Positions 1 through 6,290 of a stretch of 6,314 nt of DNA are shown here, in pieces; position 1 is the first letter of the stretch; every line of letters starts with the position of its first letter. A program made the translations under genes and the position numbers. Source of the DNA: Phycisphaerae bacterium. Its GTDB lineage: Bacteria > Planctomycetota > Phycisphaerae > Phycisphaerales > SM1A02. The notes beneath the pieces are model-generated. The model saw only the letters and a list, made by a program, of their open reading frames with translations, was not told the DNA's origin and made no database searches. The stretch is taken from the NCBI GenBank assembly GCA_018663565.1, contig JABJQE010000187.1:1-6314 (forward strand), read 5' to 3'.

Positions 1-908
1 GCGAGAATACGTTGTTGGATGAGCCACATGGCAGAAGGCTCAAACGTAGCGCCGCCGGCTCCGTTGATGTCGTTGATGCTCAGCTCCACCCCTCCACGCT
101 TGCGGCTGGGCGCCGTCAAACGGTGGCCGTCCTGATCGAACCGAATCAACTGCGTCAAGCAGATATCCATTGATGGAAGGTCTTCATGTGTACGCAACCA
201 CGACACTTCTACTCGACGAATGTCCAGCGGCCAACGTGGTGGCGGAAGAGGCTCAACCTTTGGCGCAGGCTTTGGCGCAGGTGGTGGCTGCGTTACCGCT
301 TTCGCCACAAGTACAGGCTCAGATGTCGCGCCCTTATAGGCCGCCCATGGATCGGGGCCGTAGTCCCAACGCACTGGCTCAACGGCCGCGAGCCGCGTTC
401 CACGATCGGGCGCCCATGCCAGAGCGCCGAGTTCACGACCAAAGGCAACGATGGCGGCATCCGGCTGATCAGTGCCCGATGCAGATCGCATGAAATTCCA
501 GCGGTCCTCGTTGCCAGTCAATACCAGCAACCACACACAACCCCGCCGTGAGGGTGGCTTCACTCGCCGCACATCGGCATCGACATCGGCTTCGGCTGGA
601 TTGGTCAAACCAAGTCGAGCGGCCGAATCCCACACGCGGGCCATTTGTTCGCGGTCAAGCCTGCGAATGAGCGGTGGAATCGTATTGGGACCAATCCCCC
701 GCTTGGCCATATACCGAAGGCTCCCGTCCGGTTCGAGCATTATTCTGCTCGTCCGGCGATCGGCCTGATCGCCCTCGGGGCGGGACAGAATGGTCAAATC
801 CACTGAGAAGTCGTCTGGGACGGCCCCGAATGGATCCACCCTCTGTGACGTAGCCACACAGGAACTCAAGAGCAGTATCACGAACAGCGTCAAGCGACCT
901 CGAATCAT
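1..908 (-). CDS. Lipoprotein of unknown function, N-terminal part (runs off left edge)
   Basis: The minus strand is open from an ATG at 908 to the window edge, giving 302 codons with no stop. The N-terminus is a lipoprotein signal peptide: MIRGR, a hydrophobic core at residues 6-14, then lipobox LSSC with the lipidated Cys at residue 17. It is therefore probably exported and anchored in a membrane. Residues 23-202 form one region rich in charged residues and Trp, including LEPDGSLRY at 58-66. A Pro/Ala/Lys-rich linker follows at about 207-224 and contains PAPK twice. A second region begins near 225 (PRWPLDIRRVEVSWL) and continues past the edge. I recognise no domain family. The start is chosen because the signal peptide begins exactly there; no Shine-Dalgarno precedes it. 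It is transcribed divergently from pheT, 51 bp away. Seen: signal peptide, linker and open frame. Inferred: membrane anchoring and two-module layout. Confidence 0.85.
   Translation of the reverse strand, partial: MIRGRLTLFVILLLSSCVATSQRVDPFGAVPDDFSVDLTILSRPEGDQADRRTSRIMLEPDGSLRYMAKRGIGPNTIPPLIRRLDREQMARVWDSAARLGLTNPAEADVDADVRRVKPPSRRGCVWLLVLTGNEDRWNFMRSASGTDQPDAAIVAFGRELGALAWAPDRGTRLAAVEPVRWDYGPDPWAAYKGATSEPVLVAKAVTQPPPAPKPAPKVEPLPPPRWPLDIRRVEVSWLRTHEDLPSMDICLTQLIRFDQDGHRLTAPSRKRGGVELSINDINGAGGATFEPSAMWLIQQRIL
258..281. repeat. Perfect 12-bp tandem duplication in the lipoprotein linker
   Basis: CTTTGGCGCAGG occurs twice back to back (258-269 and 270-281). On the minus strand each unit encodes Pro-Ala-Pro-Lys (residues 210-217 of the lipoprotein). 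The unit is a multiple of three, so copy-number change would lengthen or shorten the linker without a frameshift. Confidence 0.9.
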
Positions 909-959
909 GGCGGCAAGTGTACGCCCTGCGAGCCCTCCCCGGGCGATACGCTACCCACC
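909..959. promoter_or_regulatory. Divergent intergenic region with a centred inverted repeat
   Basis: This 51-bp gap separates the lipoprotein start (908) from the pheT start (960). An imperfect inverted repeat spans 916-952. The left arm 916-926 (AGTGTACGCCC) pairs with 941-952 (GGGCGATACGCT) through 11 pairs, with one bulged A at 946 and one G-T pair (918/950). The loop is 927-940. The repeat leaves exactly 7 bp to each start codon, so its centre (934) is equidistant from both. Neither 7-bp flank contains a Shine-Dalgarno sequence. It could be an operator shared by both genes, or an RNA hairpin in the pheT leader. I see no convincing -10/-35 pair within the gap, so promoters may lie inside the opposing coding regions. 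Confidence 0.45.
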
Positions 960-2978
960 ATGTACGCATCACAGTCTTGGATCAACGACTACCTCGACCA
1001 CCCCGCCGACGCCGATGAGCAGGCCGACCTGCTGACGCATGCCGGCTTCCCACTTGAGGGCCGCGAAGACCTGTCGGACGACGTTCGCCAGGACTTTGAA
1101 ATGACCTCAAACCGCGGAGACTGCACATGCCATGTGGGACTCGCCCGCGAAATCGCCGCCCTGACCGATCGGACACTCTTTGTGCCAGTCGCGTCGCCTG
1201 AGACAAGCGGAGCGTCTGTAGACACACTGGCCACACTGACCAACGAAGTTCCAGAATCATGCCCGCTCTACACGGGACGTGTCATCACTGGCATCACCGT
1301 TGGTCCATCGCCTTCACACATCAGCAATCGCCTCACCGCTCGTGGTGACATCCCCCGCTCCAATCTTGTCGACGCGACGAACTTCGTGCTCTTTGAACTT
1401 GGCCAGCCCACACACGTTTTTGACCTGGACACATTGGCTGGCGGACAGATCATTGTTCGGATGGCGCGAAAGGGCGAAAAATTCTTGCCCATTGGCGAAG
1501 ACGCTGCCGAAATTGAATTGGACGGCACCGAACTTGTCATCGCCGATGCAGAAAAACCAGTCGCGCTTGCTGGCGTCAAGGGCGGCGCGCTCACGGCCGT
1601 GACCGACACCACAACTAATGTGCTTGTGGAAGCGGCGACCTTTGATCCCGTCATGGTGCGTCACACCAGTCGCCTTCACAACATCTCGAGCGACTCCTCT
1701 TTTCGATTCGAACGCGGTGTCTCTCCAGGACAAGTCAACGAGGCGGCCGATCGACTCTGCCAGCTTATTCTCGACTCTGCCGGTGGCGTACTCGCGCCGG
1801 GCGTGTTGACTACGGGCACCGCCCTGCCCTCACGTGAAGTCGTCACGATGCGAACGGCCCGCTGCCGCGAACTACTTGGCCTCGACCTCGACGACACCAC
1901 CCAAGTTTCCATGCTTGAGGGGCTCGGCTTTGAGCCAATGCTCAGCGATGGCGTCATTACCGCAATCGTGCCGTGGCACCGTGGCGACATCCACCGCGAA
2001 ATCGACCTTGTCGAAGAGGTCATGCGAATGCACGGATTCGCGGCCATTCCAGTGCGAGATACACTGACTATTCGGCCCGCCGCCAATCCAACTGACCATC
2101 AAGCCGCCGAGGCCATGACAGAGGCACTGGTGGGCGATGGGTTCATCGAAACGGTGACCCACACCCTCATCGGCGAGCGGGAAGCGACGCCCTTCCTACC
2201 GGCCGGGTGTTCGCTTCGCAGGGTGCATGAAGCACGCGCCGCTGGCGAACCCATCCTGCGACCGTCTCTTCTTCCGAGCCTCATTCGCGTTCGTTCGCAC
2301 AATGCCGATCAAGGAGTCAATGACTTGTGCCTCTTTGAAATGGGCAGCACGTTCCGCCGCACCGCGAATGGCGACGACCTTGAGATGCTCGAGCTTGCGA
2401 TCATGATGGATGTGCGAAATAGCGACGACGGAATCCGACCGCTTCGCGGCGTTATCGATCATGTCGCGCGTTCGATCGCTGGACCAGATAGCACCGTGAT
2501 CGTGACACCGTGCGATGATCTTCCATGGCTCTCCCCTGCTGCGACGGTTTCGATCAATGACGTGCAGATTGGGCACATTGGACGACTGGCGGCATCCGTT
2601 TCGCCAGCTGGTGGCTCTTATCTCGCTGGGGCCATTCATCCCGAAGCATTTATGCACAGTGATCCGCCGCACCGCGACGCTCATCGCCTGCCCGATCACC
2701 CCGCGATTGAACGAGACCTTTCTGCAATTGTGAAGGAATCGGTGCACTGGGCACAGCTTGTCGACATCGCCGCTGCGCTGAATCTGCCCCACCATGACGC
2801 CACCGAGTTTGTCACCGTATACCGCGGCAAGGGAATTGACGCTGGCCACAAATCACTGAGCATGCGTATCCGGTTCCGCGCTGCAGACCGCACGCTAACA
2901 CGAGAAGAAGTTGAAGCGCCCGTAGAGTCACTCATCGCCGCACTACAAGAACAGGTTGGCGCCGAGATCAGGAGTTGA
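960..2978 (+). CDS. pheT: Phenylalanyl-tRNA synthetase beta subunit, lacking the OB-fold domain
   Basis: This is the 672-residue beta chain of the cytoplasmic (alpha-beta)2 enzyme that charges tRNA-Phe; the alpha chain PheS carries the aminoacylation site. The domains are in family order: a B1 start (MYASQSWINDYL, 1-34); the rest of B1 from FEMTSNRGDC (46-55); B3/B4 editing module about 98-260, with ELGQPTHVFD at 146-155 and SSFRFERGVSP at 246-256; B5 about 292-363 (PWHRGDI, DLVEEVMRMHGF); the core region with ILRPSLLPSL at 432-441; and the C-terminal FDX-ACB tRNA-binding domain about 577-672 (YRGKG, then KSLSMRIRF). Typical bacterial chains are near 800 residues. The roughly 110-residue OB-fold insertion expected between residues 34 and 46 is absent. 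No start lies further upstream in frame, and the first residues fit the family, but no Shine-Dalgarno is visible. The next gene follows after one base. pheS is not adjacent. Confidence 0.97.
   Translation: MYASQSWINDYLDHPADADEQADLLTHAGFPLEGREDLSDDVRQDFEMTSNRGDCTCHVGLAREIAALTDRTLFVPVASPETSGASVDTLATLTNEVPESCPLYTGRVITGITVGPSPSHISNRLTARGDIPRSNLVDATNFVLFELGQPTHVFDLDTLAGGQIIVRMARKGEKFLPIGEDAAEIELDGTELVIADAEKPVALAGVKGGALTAVTDTTTNVLVEAATFDPVMVRHTSRLHNISSDSSFRFERGVSPGQVNEAADRLCQLILDSAGGVLAPGVLTTGTALPSREVVTMRTARCRELLGLDLDDTTQVSMLEGLGFEPMLSDGVITAIVPWHRGDIHREIDLVEEVMRMHGFAAIPVRDTLTIRPAANPTDHQAAEAMTEALVGDGFIETVTHTLIGEREATPFLPAGCSLRRVHEARAAGEPILRPSLLPSLIRVRSHNADQGVNDLCLFEMGSTFRRTANGDDLEMLELAIMMDVRNSDDGIRPLRGVIDHVARSIAGPDSTVIVTPCDDLPWLSPAATVSINDVQIGHIGRLAASVSPAGGSYLAGAIHPEAFMHSDPPHRDAHRLPDHPAIERDLSAIVKESVHWAQLVDIAAALNLPHHDATEFVTVYRGKGIDAGHKSLSMRIRFRAADRTLTREEVEAPVESLIAALQEQVGAEIRS
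2970..2974 (+). promoter_or_regulatory. Ribosome binding site of the cyclodeaminase gene
   Basis: AGGAG lies inside the last codons of pheT, 5 bases before the ATG at 2980. It favours this ATG over the in-frame TTG at 2956, which would overlap pheT and add eight residues that do not resemble the family. Confidence 0.75.
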
Positions 2979-2979
2979 C

Positions 2980-3585
2980 ATGGAACTTCAAGAACTGAAA
3001 GTCGAATCGCTGCTCCGATCGCTAGGAGACAAGTGTCCAACGCCCGGTGGTGGCGCCGCAGCGGGCGTCACTGCTGCAATTGGCTTAGCAGCCGGCCGTA
3101 TGGTGCTGGCCTACTCCATCGGCCGCAAAGACCTTGCCGAGCATGAAAACGCCAACACCGCAGCCCTGCAAGAACTTGAGGCTTGGCGTGACGAAGCTGT
3201 GGCGCTTGCCGAAGCCGACGCGGAAGCATTTGGCATACTTTCGGCGCTGTGGAAACTTCCAGAAGATCACCCCGAACGCGTCGCTGACTGGGAAGTCGCC
3301 GTGCACGCTGCCATCAATGCGCCACTCGCCATGTGCAGACTCTGCCGGAACGCGTCCGAACTGCTCGCCGGCCTACCAGGCCGGACAAATCCAATGCTCG
3401 CAAGCGACCTTGCGGTCGCGGCCATTCTTCTTCAGGCGGCGTGCGCAGCAGCTGCGTGGAACGTGCGGATCAATCTGCCAAGCCTCAGCGATGAATTAGA
3501 ACGCGCCAGGCTTGCAGGCGAAGCTGCTGATGATGTCGAGCGGTGCCGCGAACTTGCGACGAACATCGAACTCGCCTGCGAATAA
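2980..3585 (+). CDS. Cyclodeaminase/cyclohydrolase family protein (folate metabolism)
   Basis: This 201-residue protein belongs to the formiminotetrahydrofolate cyclodeaminase / methenyltetrahydrofolate cyclohydrolase family (FTCD C-terminal domain, FchA-like). Family members are small, largely helical cytoplasmic enzymes acting on one-carbon groups bound to tetrahydrofolate. Visible signatures are PTPGGGAAAG at 20-29, the Ala-rich helix that follows (AAIGLAAGRMVLAYSIGRK), the acidic stretch AEADAEAF at 77-84, and SDLAVAAILLQAACAAAAWN (142-161) leading into NVRINLPSL (161-169). The length matches stand-alone bacterial members rather than the bifunctional animal FTCD. It begins one base after the pheT stop, so the two genes are probably co-transcribed and possibly translationally coupled. 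No histidine-degradation or folate gene is visible nearby, so I cannot tell cyclodeaminase from cyclohydrolase activity. It ends 11 bp from the end of the convergent mqnC. Confidence 0.9.
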   Translation: MELQELKVESLLRSLGDKCPTPGGGAAAGVTAAIGLAAGRMVLAYSIGRKDLAEHENANTAALQELEAWRDEAVALAEADAEAFGILSALWKLPEDHPERVADWEVAVHAAINAPLAMCRLCRNASELLAGLPGRTNPMLASDLAVAAILLQAACAAAAWNVRINLPSLSDELERARLAGEAADDVERCRELATNIELACE

Positions 3586-3596
3586 CACTTCCGCTA

Positions 3597-4988
3597 CTAG
3601 CTCGGCGAATCTACGCCGCCGACAGTTACGGCCACTGGCTCGTCGCAGCCCTCGCCTTGCACATGAAGTTTCGCCTGACGGAATTCAGACCAGTCATCAA
3701 CTTGCAGGTCTGGTGACACGTCGGTGTCGTGCACAGCCAAGAGGTCGTACGCGTTATCACGCTGGGCGGGCGTGAAGCCTGCGTCGCGGATGAGGTGGCA
3801 TAGAATCTGCTCGTTCAGGCAGTACGTCGTACCAGCAGCGCTGACCACGTTCTCTTCCATCATCACAGAGCCCATGTCGTTGGCGCCAAAGTTGAGCGCG
3901 AGCTGACCAACATGCGGTCCCATCGTTACCCATGATGCGCCAATCGAATACACATTGTCAATCATCAAGCGGCTGATCGCCTGTGTTCGGAGATACTCGC
4001 TCGCGCCGGCAAGGCGGAGCTTTCGGCCGAACTCGGGGGCAACAAGCTTCTCGCCGCTTCCATCTAGCATGGCCACGACATCACCCGGGAACTCGCCACT
4101 GCCATCCCAATCGGGAAGCCGGCCAAGCGGCGTGTTCTCACGCTGGAACGGCCACGAAATGAAGGCCATATATCGACCCCCGCCGTCTGGTGCAAAGTCA
4201 GTTAATGATCGGTCCTGCCACTGCCGAACAAGATCCATGTGATGGATGCGATCATCGACACCTTCGATATGGCCAAACATCATCGTGGCCGAGGTGTTCA
4301 TGCCAAGTTCATGAGCGACATGCATGACGGTCAGCCAGATTTCGGCGTCGCATTTTCCAAGGCCAATCTTTCGCCGAACAGCCGGGGCGAAGATTTCACC
4401 GCCGCCGCCAGGAATCGACTTGAGGCCTGCGGCCTGGAGCCGCTCAAGCACCCACTTCACTTTGGCGCGGAAGTCACTTCCGGGTGGGTCAAAGAAGTTG
4501 ACGAACTCAACAACCTCAGGCGGGCTAAAGGCGTGTACATGAACGTCTGGGTATTGATCGCCGAGTTCGCCAAGCAATGTCTCGTACCAACTCAGTGGAA
4601 GATCCGGGTTCATGCCGCCTTGCATCAAGATTTGATTGCCGCCGATCGCAGTCAGCTCGGAAACCTTCTCAAGAATCTCATCATTTGGCAGCGTATAGGC
4701 ATCATCATCACCGGCATCACGGCGAAATGCGCAGAAGGTGCATTTCGCGGTACAGACGTTGGTGTAGTTGATATTGCGATCAATCACATACGTGCGAATG
4801 GAATCGCCATGAATGGCTCGGCATCGCGCATCTGCCCATCGCCCAAGTTCAGCGAGCGGCATCTGCCGATAGAGCGTGGCGGCCTGCTCACTGCTGAGCC
4901 GAACCTGTCCGGCTGCCACATCGGCGAGAAAGTGTGAATCGCACGGGTCGGCTTGTGGACGTTCTTGAAGAAGCATTGAACCGGGCAT
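3597..4988 (-). CDS. mqnC: Cyclic dehypoxanthinyl futalosine synthase, radical SAM
   Basis: MqnC catalyses radical cyclisation of dehypoxanthine futalosine in the futalosine route to menaquinone, in the cytoplasm. The 463-residue product has the radical SAM cluster motif C79-x3-C83-x2-C86, followed by AFRRD. Other family signatures are YVIDRNINYTNVC (67-79), GGNQILMQGGMNPDLPLSWY (116-135), HAFSPPE (152-158), AGLKSIPGGGGEI (187-199), TSATMMFGHIE (232-242), WVTMGPHVGQLALNFGAND (353-371) and MMEENVVSAAG (376-386). The last two favour MqnC over MqnE. Usual members are about 350-400 residues. Extra length lies near residues 166-178, near 292-327, and in a tail from about 420. The start at 4988 has a good ribosome binding site. 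Two stops in tandem (TAG TAG, minus strand 3599-3594) end the gene. It diverges from ilvE; no other menaquinone gene is in view. Confidence 0.94.
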   Translation of the reverse strand: MPGSMLLQERPQADPCDSHFLADVAAGQVRLSSEQAATLYRQMPLAELGRWADARCRAIHGDSIRTYVIDRNINYTNVCTAKCTFCAFRRDAGDDDAYTLPNDEILEKVSELTAIGGNQILMQGGMNPDLPLSWYETLLGELGDQYPDVHVHAFSPPEVVEFVNFFDPPGSDFRAKVKWVLERLQAAGLKSIPGGGGEIFAPAVRRKIGLGKCDAEIWLTVMHVAHELGMNTSATMMFGHIEGVDDRIHHMDLVRQWQDRSLTDFAPDGGGRYMAFISWPFQRENTPLGRLPDWDGSGEFPGDVVAMLDGSGEKLVAPEFGRKLRLAGASEYLRTQAISRLMIDNVYSIGASWVTMGPHVGQLALNFGANDMGSVMMEENVVSAAGTTYCLNEQILCHLIRDAGFTPAQRDNAYDLLAVHDTDVSPDLQVDDWSEFRQAKLHVQGEGCDEPVAVTVGGVDSPS

Positions 4989-4993
4989 GATAG

Positions 4994-4999
4994 TCCTTT
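4994..4999 (-). promoter_or_regulatory. Ribosome binding site of mqnC
   Basis: On the minus strand AAAGGA stands 5 bases before the ATG at 4988. It supports that start over the internal Met at residue 5. Confidence 0.7.
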
Positions 5000-5090
5000 A
5001 TTCCCCTGCCTGAACAGGGTTTGGTGCAATAGGGCTCGCCCCCAAAGATGGCCCGTGCCTGTTATTGTGTGCGGTTCATAGAGGAGATTC

Positions 5091-5094
5091 AGGA
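5091..5094 (+). promoter_or_regulatory. Probable ribosome binding site of ilvE
   Basis: AGGA sits 5 bases before the ATG at 5100. A stronger match, GAGGAG at 5081-5086, lies 13 bases away, which is further than usual. Either or both could recruit the ribosome, and both support the start at 5100. Confidence 0.55.
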
Positions 5095-5099
5095 CTTTC

Positions 5100-6032
5100 A
5101 TGTCAGACCAATCAACGCTCTCGACGCCTTCCACTGCCGCTGCTGGGGGACTTCCCCTGACAGGCCAAGTCTGGATGAATGGCCGGCTTGTGCCGATGGA
5201 AGAAGCTTCCGTCAGCGTGCTCGACCATGGCCTGCTCTATGGCGACGGATGCTTTGAGGGCATCCGGGTCTACAACAACAAGATCTTCAAACTTCGCACG
5301 CACCTTGAACGCTTGCACTCGTCGGCTGAACTTCTGCATCTTAATCCGCCGTACAGCCTTGACGAACTTGAGAAAGCGGTGCGAGAAACCGTTGCAGCCA
5401 ACGGCATCTCTGATGGATACATCCGGCTGATCTATACCCGCGGCATTGGCACACTTGGATTGAATCCATTCACCTGTGGTACGCCACAAACCATCATCAT
5501 TGCGGCCACGATCTCGTTGTACCCAGAGTCGCTCTATGAAGAAGGCATGCCCATTATTGTGGCAAGTCGGCCACGCATTCCAATCGCATGCCTAGACCCT
5601 CGTATCAAGGGACTCAATTACCTCAATAACATCTTGGCCAAAGTGGAGGCGCTCGGAGCCGACGTCTACGAGGCCCTGATGCTCAACTGCGATGGCGACG
5701 TGTCCGAATGCACCGGCGACAACATCTTCTTCGTGAAGAACAACCACATTACGACGCCCCATACAGATGCGGGCATCCTGCACGGCATTACGCGGCAGTT
5801 TGTCATTGACGAAGTGGCCCCGGCCCTCGGGTATACCGTGGAAGAACGTCGCGTTGAATTAGATGAACTCAAGTCCGCGGATGAGATATTCCTCACAGGC
5901 ACAGCTGCCGAGATCATTGGGGTAAGCCACCTCGATGAAACGCAGCTCAGTGGCGGGCAAGTTGGGCCTGTGACCAATGCGCTCAGTACCGAATTCAGAC
6001 GCTTGGTTCATGAGGATGCCCCTGAAGATTGA
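5100..6032 (+). CDS. ilvE: Branched-chain amino acid aminotransferase, PLP fold type IV
   Basis: The 310-residue product is a class IV PLP aminotransferase that exchanges amino groups between glutamate/2-oxoglutarate and leucine, isoleucine and valine or their keto acids, in the cytoplasm. Key segments are VWMNGRLVPMEEASVSVLDH (24-43), GLLYGDGCFEGIRVYN (44-59), YIRLIYTRGIGTLGLNP (107-123), and LDPRIKGLNYLNN (165-177) with K170 as the likely Schiff-base lysine. CDGDVSECTGDNIFFV follows at 197-212, with E203 the conserved acidic residue expected to contact the PLP ring nitrogen, and then FLTGTAAEI (264-272). The KGLNYLNN block favours a branched-chain enzyme over D-alanine aminotransferase or aminodeoxychorismate lyase, though substrate range cannot be read with certainty. 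About 20 Ser/Thr/Ala-rich residues precede the usual family start; a shorter product from the Met at residue 26 is possible but has less start-site support. It diverges from mqnC. No other ilv or leu gene is in view. Confidence 0.93.
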   Translation: MSDQSTLSTPSTAAAGGLPLTGQVWMNGRLVPMEEASVSVLDHGLLYGDGCFEGIRVYNNKIFKLRTHLERLHSSAELLHLNPPYSLDELEKAVRETVAANGISDGYIRLIYTRGIGTLGLNPFTCGTPQTIIIAATISLYPESLYEEGMPIIVASRPRIPIACLDPRIKGLNYLNNILAKVEALGADVYEALMLNCDGDVSECTGDNIFFVKNNHITTPHTDAGILHGITRQFVIDEVAPALGYTVEERRVELDELKSADEIFLTGTAAEIIGVSHLDETQLSGGQVGPVTNALSTEFRRLVHEDAPED

Positions 6033-6106
6033 GCAGGCGCCGCTTCGCCGCTGGAGCCGTCCCCCACCTCGGGTCCTGACTCATTTTCAACGGTTCAGAT
6101 AGCAAG

Positions 6107-6259
6107 ATGGTCAAGACCTCACGCCGGATCAACCCCAACGAGCCGCTGCACGGCATTGAGGGGTGTAGCGACTGGCCCCTGGAACACCACACTTCACGCG
6201 AACCTTCCGCCTACTTTCAGTCGTATACTTCAGGCGGGCAAAGCGTCGTGCCGATGTAG
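6107..6259 (+). CDS. Doubtful 50-residue ORF
   Basis: An ATG at 6107 opens a frame to TAG at 6257-6259, coding 50 residues that begin MVKTSRRINPNEPLHG. The first 30 codons mostly end in G or C, as in the neighbouring genes, which is the only support. There is no Shine-Dalgarno, no recognised motif, no signal peptide and no membrane segment. The frame also runs across the possible -10 box at 6224. It may be chance. Confidence 0.2.
   Translation: MVKTSRRINPNEPLHGIEGCSDWPLEHHTSREPSAYFQSYTSGGQSVVPM
6224..6229 (+). promoter_or_regulatory. Possible -10 promoter box
   Basis: TATACT matches the sigma-70 -10 consensus at five of six positions and lies about 60 bp before the possible gene start at 6291. 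No TTGACA-like -35 is present at 16-18 bp spacing and there is no TG extension, so this is tentative. Confidence 0.3.
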
Positions 6260-6290
6260 GCGGTACGCGGGTAGCTCGCGATTCAACTGC

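Larger units (their letters stand above)
4989..5099. promoter_or_regulatory. Divergent mqnC / ilvE control region
   Basis: These 111 bp separate two start codons facing away from each other, so promoters for both genes are expected here. I find no strong sigma-70 pair. The best plus-strand guess is TTGGTG (5021-5026) with AAAGAT (5044-5049) at 17-bp spacing, only three matches of six in each box. A short inverted repeat, CCCTG (5004-5008) with CAGGG (5015-5019), lies just upstream of the mqnC ribosome binding site and could be an operator half-site pair. Its arms are short enough to be chance. Confidence 0.35.
6033..6290. other. Intergenic stretch after ilvE without a confident gene
   Basis: Just past the ilvE stop, GGCG (6036-6039) can pair with CGCC (6046-6049) around a 6-base loop, but no T-run follows, so it is not a convincing Rho-independent terminator. 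AGGGG (6159-6163) can pair with CCCCT (6176-6180). TATACT at 6224-6229 is a close match to a -10 box, without a clear -35. CGCGG (6266-6270) and TCGCG (6276-6280) form a small hairpin ahead of the possible start at 6291. I recognise no structured RNA family here. Confidence 0.5.

Noticed and set aside
170..768. Overlapping plus-strand frames of about 100-120 codons at the left end
   Set aside because: The minus-strand lipoprotein frame covers the same bases with a signal peptide and lipobox and stays open for 302 codons; the plus frames are Arg/Ser/Pro-rich shadows.
655..972. A 105-codon minus-strand frame that overlaps the lipoprotein and pheT starts
   Set aside because: It is in another frame of the lipoprotein gene, Arg-rich, and crosses the divergent gap into the pheT start; no supporting motif.
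2196..2849. A 217-codon minus-strand frame opposite pheT
   Set aside because: It is antisense to the conserved core and FDX-ACB parts of PheT and shows no family signature or ribosome binding site that I can recognise.
4239..4937. A 232-codon plus-strand frame opposite mqnC
   Set aside because: It lies wholly antisense to a gene with clear family motifs and catalytic cysteines, has no recognisable domain, and reads as the complement of mqnC codons.
5009..5024. LexA-type operator in front of mqnC
   Set aside because: GAAC is followed after four bases by TTTG and not GTTC, and CTG/CAG spacing does not fit the enterobacterial box.
6034..6053. Rho-independent terminator for ilvE
   Set aside because: The stem is only four clean pairs and is followed by GGAGCCGTCCCCC with no T-run.
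5995..6192. A 65-codon minus-strand frame overlapping the ilvE 3' end
   Set aside because: It overlaps the end of ilvE and has no recognisable motif or start signal.
6261..6290. tRNA-like sequence (GGGTAGCTCGCGATTCAA)
   Set aside because: It resembles a D-arm by eye, but no acceptor stem, anticodon arm or T-arm can be built around it.
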